NCBI GenBank assembly: GCA_021234155.1 | Contig: JAJEKV010000027.1 | Span: forward strand, 3,525,623 to 3,589,622 | DNA: 64,000 nucleotides | From: Isoetes taiwanensis | Lineage: Eukaryota > Streptophyta > Lycopodiopsida > Isoetales > Isoetaceae | Direction: 5' to 3' | Shown here: piece after piece, positions 56,155-64,000 of the stretch | Position numbering within the stretch: position 1 is the stretch's first letter | How the letters are laid out: every line of letters begins with the position of its first letter | The notes under the pieces: generated by a model | The model's database searches: none | Seen by the model: only the letters and a program-made list of their open reading frames with translations | Told to the model about the DNA's origin: nothing | Made by a program: the position numbers and the translations under genes

Positions 56155-56765
56155 ATAAAGTTTAGAGATAAAATAGAAAAGAGGGGAGGAAAATAGAATG
56201 TTTAGAAAATGTTTTCTAATATTTGGCAAAAAAATAGAAAATGAGAAAGTTCTAAAGGGAAAGAGAGACTAGAGAGAAGAGGGAAAAATAGAAAAGAAGG
56301 GGAGAAATCCTATAGAGAGATGTTGAAGAAGAGGAGAGAGAAGAGGGAGAAAGATGCAAAGAGAGGAGAAAGGAGTTTTTGAGAACCAACCCCCAATGCC
56401 TCCAGAATAGAAGAAGAGAGAAGAGAGAGGAGGAGAGATGGTGGTTTCAGAAGAGCCAGAGGAGAGAGAATAGAGAAGAGAGAGAAGAGAGATGATAACT
56501 CAAAGAGAGAGAGAGAGAAATGAGAGAGAGGAGATGGAGAGAGAGGAAAGAGAGAAAGGGAGAGGGGAATACAAGGGAGAGAGAAAAAAGAAGGAGAAGA
56601 GAGAAATGGGAGAAAAGAGAGAATGTTCTTAAGAAGAGAGAAAAGATGCTCGAGGGGAGAGGAGAGAGACAGAGAGAGAGGAGAGAAGAGAAAAGAGAGA
56701 GACAAAGGGAGATGAGGGAAGAGAGAGGAGAGAGGAGAGAGAAGGGGAAGAGAGGGATAAAATAT
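56155..56765. repeat. GA-rich simple repeat tract 2
   Basis: Mostly GA/GAGAA repeats with scattered interruptions. Directly precedes SINE-like copy 3. The long frames on either strand (up to 153 codons) are artefacts of composition. Confidence 0.9.
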
Positions 56766-56814
56766 AAGCACCTACAGGGATAAAGTTTTAATTGGTATAG
56801 AAAGTTTGCTTAAA

Positions 56815-57068
56815 AATATAATAAGAAAAATGTCCGGGAGTGAGTCCGGGTTCAGGAGGAGTGAGTCTTCCAAAATCCATGACATGGAGGGATCCAAAAC
56901 GCATGGGCTTGATCTCTTCAGGTGGGCCTTGGCCTCTCAAAAGCTCCCAAGTTTGTTGGACAAAATTTTTTTGGTTTACCATGGACTCGAACCCTGGACA
57001 TTGCCCCCCAACCCCCACCCTTACCACTAGACCAACCAGTCTTTTCTTGAAAGAATAGGAACTCCATG
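56815..57068 (-). repeat. tRNA-derived SINE-like repeat, copy 3
   Basis: Full-length or nearly so. The B box complement is at 56983-56993 and the A box complement at 57024-57034. The outer end GGAACTCCATG and the TATAATAAGAAAA end are kept. The middle (56840-56920) is diverged from copies 1 and 4. The following GTTAAGGCTGGGGCCTAATT is shared with copy 1, so the repeated segment extends past the SINE-like part. Confidence 0.7.
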
Positions 57069-60000
57069 TATAGTTAAGGCTGGGGCCTAATTAATTCAGG
57101 GATACTCTAGGATGTTCTAGAATGTTCTAGAATCTTTTGGGATGTCCTAGAGTGTTCCAGATGCTCATGAGTAAGCACCTCAGCCTAAAAATAGAAAGTT
57201 TCAGTCTAAAAATAGAAGTTTTTTTGAAACTTTCCAGATGCTCAAAATAGAATGTTCTGGAATGTTCCAGGTGCTCATGGGTAAGCACCTCAGTCTAAAA
57301 ATAGAAAGGTTTTTGAAACTTTGCAAAAACTTTGCAAAAATAAAATAGAATGTTCTAAATGTTCCAAGGTGATCATGGGTAAGCACCTCTAGAAGTCTAA
57401 AATAGAAAGGTTTTGAAACTTTCATGGGTACAAATACTCAAAATAGAAAATAGAAAGTTTCAACTCTAAAATAGAAAGTTTTTAAGACTTTGCAAATGCT
57501 CAAAATAGAATGTTAAAAAATGTTTTTGATGCTCATGGAAAAACACCTCAATCCAAAAATAGAAAGTTTTTGAAACTTTGCAAATGCTCAAAATAGAATG
57601 TTCTGGAATGTTGTAGATGCTCAAAGTAAGCACCTCAGTCTAAAAATAGAAAGTTTTAGTCTAAAAATAGAAAGTTTGCTTAAACTTTGTAAAAACTCAA
57701 ATAGAATGTCCTAGAATGTTTGGATGCTCTAAGGTAAGCATCTCAGGTCTAAAAATAGAAAGTACAGTGAGTCTAAAAAAAAAAAGTTTGCTAAAAGTTT
57801 GCAAAAACTCAAAATAGAATGTTCTAGAATGTTCCAAATGCTATGGGGCAACCACCTATGCTTTAGAAGCACCTTAGTCTAAAAAATAGAAAGTTTCTTG
57901 AAACTTGCAAATGCTCAAAATAGAATATTCTGGAGGTGATACTTTGAAATTGGTAGTAACTTGTGATGGGTATGATGGGTGTGTGTAAGGAACATGGGTG
58001 ATAAGAAAAAAATTGACATACTTTAGAATTGTGCCTCATGGGCATGTATGAGTATGTTAATCATGAATAATACTTTGTAGGTGCTCATGGGTCTAGACCC
58101 TCAAAATCCTAAAAATAGAAAGTTTTTTAAGACTTTGCAAATGCTCAAAATAGAATGTTCCTGGAATGTTGCGAGATGCTCATGGGTAAACACCTCAATC
58201 CAAAAAAAAATAGAAAGTTTTTGAAACTTTGCAAATGCTCAAAAATAGAATTTTTAGAATGTTCTGAATGTTACAGGGCGTTCAAAGGTAAGCATCTCAA
58301 TCTAAAAAATAGAAAGTTTTAGTCTAAAAATAGAAAGTTTGCTTAAACTTTGTAAAAACTCAAATAGAATGTCCTAGAATGTTTCAGATGCTCTAGGGTA
58401 AGCATCTCAGTCTAAAAATAGAAAGTACGTGTAGTCTAAAAAAGGAGAAAGTTTGCTAAAAGTTTGCAAAAACTCAAAATAGAATGTTCTAGAGTGTTCT
58501 AGATGCTATAGGGCAACCACCTATGCTCTAGAAGCACCTCAGTCTAAAAGTAGAAAGTTTCTTGAAACCTTGCAAATGCTCAAAATAGAATATTCTGGAG
58601 GTGATACTTTGGAATTGGTAGTAACTGTGATGGGTATGATGGGTGTGTGTAAGCTTCACATGGGTGATACTTTAGAATTGACATACTTTAGAATTGTGCC
58701 TCATGGGCATGTATGAGTATGTTACTCATGAATAATACTTTGTAGGTGCTCATGGGTAAGCACCTCAGTCTAAAAATAGAAAGGTTTTTGAAACTTTGCA
58801 AATACTCAAAATAGAATGTTCTGGAATGTTCCAGGTGCTCATGGGTAAGCACCTCAGTCTAAAAATAGAAAGGTTTTTGAAACTTTACAAATACTCAAAA
58901 TAGAAAATAGAAAGTTTCAGTCTAAAAATAGAAAGTTTTTTAAGACTTTGCAAATGCTCAAAATAGAATGTTCTGGAATGTTGCAGATGCTCATGGGTAA
59001 ACACCTCAATCCAAAAATAGAAAGTTTTTTGAAACTTTGCAAATGCTCAAAATAGAATGTTCTGGAATGTTGTAGATGCTCAAAGTAAGCACCTCAGTCT
59101 AAAAATAGAAAGTTTTAGTCTAAAAATAGAAAGTTTGCTTAAACTTTGTAAAAACTCAAATAGAATGTCCTAGAATGTTTCAGATGCTCTAAGGTAAGCA
59201 TCTCAGTCTAAAAATAGAAAGTACGGTAGTCTAAAAACAAAAAAGTTTGCTAAAACTTTGCAAAAACTCAAAATAGAATGTTCTAGAATGTTCCAAATGC
59301 TATAGGGCAACCACCTATGCTCTAGAAGCACCTCAGTCTAAAAATAGAAAGTTTTTTGAAACTTGCAAATGCTCAGAATAGAATATTCTGGAAGTGATAC
59401 TTTGGAATTGGTAGTAACTGTGATGGGTATGATGGGTGTGTGGGAGATACTTTAGAATTGACATACTTTAGAATTGTGCCTCATGGGCATGTATGAGTAT
59501 GTTACTCATGAATAATACTTTGTAGGTGCTCATGGGTAAGCACCTCAGTCTAAAAATAGAAAGTTTCAGTCTAAAAATAGAAAGTTTTTTAAGACTTTGC
59601 AAATGCTCAAAATAGAATGTTCTGGAATGTTGCAGATGAAACTTTGCAAATGCTCAAAATAGAATTTTCTGGAATGTTACAGACGTTCAAAGGTAAGCAC
59701 CTCAATCTAAAAATAGAAAGTTTTAGTCTAAAAATAGAAAGTTTGCTTAAACTTTGTAAAAACTCAAATAGAATGTCCTAGAATGTTTCAGATGCTCTAG
59801 GGTAAGCATCTCAGTCTAAAAATAGAAAGTACGGTAGTCTAAAAACAGAAAAGTTTGCTAAAACTTTGCAAAAACTCAAAATAGAATGTTCTAGAGTGTT
59901 CTAGATGCTATAGGGCAACCACCTATGCTCTAGAAGCACCTCAGTCTAAAAGTAGAAAGTTTCTTGAAACCTTGCAAATGCTCAAAATAGAATATTCTGG

Positions 60001-60365
60001 AGATGATACTTTGGAATTGGTAGTAAGTGTGATGGGTATGATGGGTGTGTGTAAGCTTCACATGGGTGATACTTTAGAATTGACATACTTTAGAATTGGT
60101 AGTAGAGGTAGTAGATGTGGCCTCATGGGCATGTGTGAGTATGTTACTCATGAATGATACTTTGTTGGTAATGGAATAGAGGGTTGAGCAAATAGATGTG
60201 TGAATAAGACCGTAATACCATGGAGTAAGAGATATGTGAGAAAGATCCCATAGGTGATACTTTGGAATTGGTAGTGTTCTTCCCATGAGTGATACTTTTA
60301 GAATTGGTAGTAGGGCATGTGTGTATATGGACTTGCATGGTAGTAGGTGAAAGTAGGCTCCTATG
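57069..60365. repeat. Composite satellite, block 3 (longest)
   Basis: Higher-order repeats marked by the GTGATACTTTG(G/A)AATTGGT module recur at about 57937, 58605, 59394 and 60005 (spacings about 668, 789 and 611 bp). Between them lie the HSE-bearing modules, for example perfect four-box elements at 57249-57268, 58813-58832 and 59275-59294. Units at 58.4-60.2 kb are the best-preserved of the array. No coding content. Confidence 0.9.
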
Positions 60366-60375
60366 GATAATACTC

Positions 60376-61035
60376 ACAGAGAGGAAAAACTCAAGAGAGA
60401 GAAGAGAGAGGGAGGAGAGAGAGAGGAGGAGGAGATAGAGAAGAGAGAAAGAGAGAATAGAGAGCACAGAGAGAAATGGAGAAGGGGAGAAGAGAGAGAG
60501 AGAGAGAAAAAAGAGATGGGAGAGAGGAGGGAGAGAGAAGAGAGAGAAAAGAGAGAAGAGAGAGAGGAGAGAAAAGAGAGAGGAGAAAAGAGAAGAGAGA
60601 GAAGAAGAGATGAAAGGGAGAGGAGGAGGGACAAGAAAGGAGGAGAGAGAATAGAGAGAAGGAGAGAGGAGAGAGAATAGAAAGTAGAGAGAGAGAGGAG
60701 AGAGAGATAGAGAAAGGAGAGAGAGGAGAGAGAGATGCTAGAAAAGGGAAGGGGAGGAACAAAAGTGCTAATGGGGTCCAATGAAAGAGAGAGAGAGAGA
60801 GAGAGAGAACAAAGAGAGGAATACAAAAAGAAGGGCATGGATTGGTCCAGAGGAGGAGAGGAGAGAGGGAGGCTTCACGAGGAGAGGAATGGTGTAAAGA
60901 AAGAGAAAGAGAAAGAGAGAGAGAAAAAAAGGAAGGGCAAGAGAATGGGAGAGGAGAGAGAAAAGAGGCCGGGTCCCGGAAGCAAAAAAAGGGGCGAAAG
61001 ATGAGGAAGGGAAAGAAAAAGAGAGAAGCCAGAGG
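60376..61035. repeat. GA-rich simple repeat tract 3
   Basis: About 660 bp of GA, GAGAA and GAAAGA repeats, directly before SINE-like copy 4. Confidence 0.9.
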
Positions 61036-61054
61036 CTAGCCCTTTTCTAGTCTA

Positions 61055-61308
61055 ATATAATAAGAAAATAGTCCGCGGAGTGAGTGAGTCCGTGAGTGAG
61101 TGAGTATTCCACCACCATCCGACGGTGGAGGATAGGCCCACGTAATGCCGATCTCGGGCCTCCATGGGCCTTGGCCTCAAAAGCTCCCAAGTTTGGTGGA
61201 CAAAATTTTTTTGTTTACCACGGACTCGAACCCCGGACATTGCCCCCAAACCCCCACCCTTACCACTAGACCAACCAGCCTTTCTTAAAAAGAATAGGAA
61301 CTCCATGC
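61055..61308 (-). repeat. tRNA-derived SINE-like repeat, copy 4
   Basis: The B box complement is at 61222-61232 and the A box complement at 61263-61273. The (GTGA)n tract, the ATCCGACGGTGGAGGA box and both outer ends match copy 1. Here too the sequence after the element (AGTTAAGGTC...AATTAATTCAAGGATA) is shared. Confidence 0.7.
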
Positions 61309-62889
61309 TTAGTTAAGGTCAAATCTAATTAATTCAAGGATATTCTAGGATGTTCTAGAATGTTCTAGAATCTTTGAATGTCCTAGAATGTTCCGTGATG
61401 CTCATGAGTAAGCACCTCAGCCTAAAAATAGAAATGTTTCAAATAAAAATAGAAGTTTTTTTGAACTTTGCAAATGCTCAAAATAGAATGTTGTTGTGGA
61501 ATGTTCCGTGTGCTCATGGGTAAGCACCTCACTAAAAAATAGAAAGTTTCAGTCTAAACATAGAAAGTTTTTTGAAACTTTGCAAATGCTCAAATTAATT
61601 CAAGGATACTCTAGATGTTCTAGAATCTTTTGAATGTCCTAGAATGTTCCAGATGCTCATGAGTAAGCACCTCTTTTAAAAATAGAAAAGTTTCAGTTAA
61701 AAAAATAGAAGTTTTTGAAACTTTGCAAATGCTCAAAATAGAATGTTGTGGAATGTTCCAGTGCTTATGGTAAGCACCTCAAATTAAAAATAGAAAGTTT
61801 CAAATCTAAAAAAATAGAAAGTTTTTTGAAACTTTGCAAATGCTCAAAGTAGAATGTTCTGGAATGTTCCAAATGCTCATGGGTAAGCACCTCAAATTTA
61901 AACTTAAATAGAAAGTTTCAGTCCAAAAATAGAAGTTTTTTTGAAACTTTGCAAATGCTCAAAATAGAATGTTGTGGAATGTTGCAGTGCTCATGGTAAG
62001 CACCTCAAATCTAAAAAAAGAAAAAGTTTTTGAAACTTTGCAAATACTCAAAATAGAATATTGTGGAATGTTCCAGGTGCTCATGGGTAAGCACCTCAGT
62101 CTAAAAATAGAAAGTTTCAGTCTTAAAATAGAAAGTTTTTTAAGACTTTGCAAATGCTCAAAGTAGAATGTTCTAGAATGCTAATAGAAAGGTTTTTGAA
62201 ACTTTGCAAATGCTCAAAATAGAATGTTCTGGAATGTTGCAGATGCTCAAAGGTAAGCACCTCTGTCTAAAAATAGAAAGTTTTAGTCTAAAAATAGAAA
62301 GTTTGCTTAAACTTTGTAAAAACTCAAATAGAATGTCCTAGAATGTTCCAGATGCTCTAGGGTAAGCATCTCAGTCTAAAAATAGAAAGTACAGTAGTCT
62401 AAAAACAATTGAATTGGTAGTAAGTGTGATGGGTATGATGGGTGTGTGTAAGCTTCACATGGGTGATACTTTAGAATTGACATACTTTGTACTAGAGGTA
62501 GTAGATGTGGCCTCATGGGCATGTGGCCTCATGGGCATGTGTGAGTATATTACTCATGAATAATACTTTGTAGGTAAAAGAGGGTAAGCACCTCAAAAAA
62601 AATAGAAAGTTTCAGTTTAAAAATAGAAAGTTTTTTAAGACTTTGCAAATACTCAAAATAGAATGTTCTGGAATGTTGCAGATGCTCATGGGTAAACACC
62701 TCAATCCAAAAATAGAAAGTTTTTGGAAACTTTACAAATGCTCAAAATAGAATGTCCTGGAATGTTGCAGATGCTCAAAGGTAAGCACCTCAGTCTAAAA
62801 ATAGAAAGTTTTAGTCTAAAAATAGAAAGTTTGCTTAAACTTGTAAAAACTCAAATAGAATGTCCTAGAATGTTCCAGATGCTCATGGG
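61309..62889. repeat. Composite satellite, block 4
   Basis: Same modules as the other blocks. It starts with AATTAATTCAAGGATATTCT followed by several GAA/TTC boxes, and that start is repeated internally at about 61594. The (GTGATACTTT)-type module is at about 62410-62580. CAG/CTG-site damage is moderate. Confidence 0.88.
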
Positions 62890-63597
62890 AAGAATCTAAA
62901 AAAAAAAGAAAGAGAGAAAGAGGAAAAATAGAAAGTAGAGAGAGGAGAGCGAAGAGAGATGAGAGAGAGGGAAGAGAGAGGGAAAAGAGAGAGAGAGAAA
63001 GATAGAGAGAGAGGGGAGAAATAGAGAGAGAGAGAGAGAGATAGGAGAGAGAAGGAAAAAAAAGGAGAGAGAGAGAAAAAAAAGGGAGAGACAAAAAGAG
63101 GAGAGAGAGGGGAGAGAGGAGAGAGGAGAGAGAAGAGAGAAAGGAGAGAGGGAAGAGGGAGGAGAGAGAGAGAAAGAGAAGAGAGAGGACGGAGAAGAGA
63201 GAGAAGAGAGAGGGATGAGAGAGGGGCAAAATAGAGAGAGGAGAGAGATAGGAGAGAGGGAAAGAAGAGGAGAGAGAGGAGATAGAGGGGAGAGAGAGAA
63301 GAGAAAGGAGAGAGGAAAGAGAAGATGAAAAGGGGAGAGAGAGAAAGATAGAGAGAGAGAGAGGAGATAGAGAGAAGGGAGGAGAGAGAGATGAGGGAAA
63401 TGACAGAATAGGAGAGAGGAAGAGAGAAAAAAAGGGAGAAGAGAGAGAAGAGATAGGAGAGAGAAGAGGGAGAGGAGAGAGGAGAGAGAGGGGGGAGAGA
63501 GGAGAGATGGGAAAGAGAGAGACAGAGGAGAGAGAAGAGAGAAAGAAGAGAGAAAGAGAGAGGAGGGAGAAGAGAGAGAGGAGATAGAAAAGAAGAA
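62890..63597. repeat. GA-rich simple repeat tract 4
   Basis: About 700 bp of GA/GAGAA repeats. The opposite strand gives a 361-codon Ser/Leu frame that is not a gene. After it, 63598-63935 holds the GAATTGGTAG...ACTCATGAATGATACTTTG module, and another GA tract begins at about 63935 and runs off the window. Confidence 0.9.
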
Positions 63598-64000
63598 TTG
63601 AGATACTTTAGAATTGGTAGAGAAGTAGTAGATATGGCCTCATGGGCATGTGAGAGTGTGCTACTCATGAATGATACTTTGTTGGTAATGGAATAGAGGG
63701 TTGAGTAGTATGTGTGAATAAGACCGTGAAAGAAGTCCAAAGAGGGTGTGAGGAAGATCTTCATAGGTGATACTTTGAAATTGGTAGTGTTCTCCCTCAT
63801 GAGTAATACTTTAGAATTGGCAAAGAAGGGGAAGTGTATATGGACTTTACATAGTAGAAGGTGGGGCTCAAGTAAGCCCCTCATGGATAATACTTTAGAA
63901 ATAGAGATAAGAGTGAGTAAACCCCGATGCATAGATGAGGAGAGAGATATGGAGAGGAAAGGTCCCATGAATAGAGAGAGAGAGAGAGGGAAGAGACATG

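Noticed and set aside
60374-60838. Long open frames in GA tracts (also 56310-56771, 62816-63968, 40422-40850)
   Set aside because: Dinucleotide-type repeats lack stop codons in several frames. The products are only Ser/Leu/Phe/Pro or Arg/Glu/Lys, with no domain.
52830-62889. CRISPR-like array
   Set aside because: The ~89-bp modules have no constant short repeat with unique spacers; spacers are repeats themselves. The genome is a plant's.

Overview
This window reads as nuclear DNA of a land plant with a repeat-rich, fairly AT-rich genome. The evidence is a set of recognisable plant gene pieces: a BOU-type mitochondrial carrier exon, an RHM rhamnose-synthase piece, a plastid dicarboxylate-transporter (DiT1-type) piece, a plant PLA2-like piece, a PPR piece and an LRR-receptor N-terminus. 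There are also plant-style splice borders and a plant-type Helitron helicase. A fern or other non-seed plant is possible, but this is a guess. I see no clearly intact gene. Almost every recognised coding stretch is a fragment, lacks a start, or carries stops or frameshifts.

Layout. 0-10.6 kb: unrecognised coding-like pieces (0.1-1.7 kb), a GC-rich LTR-like stretch (2.5-3.8 kb), hairpin and tandem repeats built on a GCACCGTGGC-type motif (about 4.0 and 5.8 kb), and a broken transposase-like reading frame on the minus strand (6.2-7.0 kb). 10.7-31.9 kb: one duplicated block, [A1 7.0 kb][B1 array][A2 7.0 kb][B2 array]. The B arrays are tandem repeats of about 0.9 kb, each ending in an imperfect GC-centred palindrome of about 190 bp; one B1 unit is inverted. 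32-39 kb: an RHM fragment, an LRR-receptor N-terminus, two foldback-like repeats, and a 1.45-kb element whose 25-bp inverted ends are joined to (TTCTA)n tracts.

39-53 kb: a duplicated G-box-containing 266-bp unit, a purine tract, the BOU exon, a cluster of TCTCGACT/AGTCGAGA hairpins, and AGATTC-phased repeats. These are followed by a mosaic at 45.75-46.95 kb in which PLA2-like, DiT-like, SMPD4-like and again DiT-like pieces lie end to end. Then come a 434-bp MITE, a PPR pseudogene, and a decayed Helitron PIF1-type helicase at 50.0-52.1 kb. The Helitron remnant offers a natural, unproven, explanation for the captured gene pieces.

52.5-64 kb: a large composite satellite. A module of about 89 bp carries a perfect four-box heat-shock element (GAA-nn-TTC-nn-GAA-nn-TTC) and two hairpins. 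It alternates with other modules, with long GA tracts, and with four copies of a tRNA-derived (SINE-like) sequence on the minus strand.

One caution covers the whole window. Homologous repeat copies differ mostly at or next to CAG/CTG (CHG) sites, often with small indels. This looks like a consensus-calling problem at methylated CHG sites and may have broken reading frames artificially.
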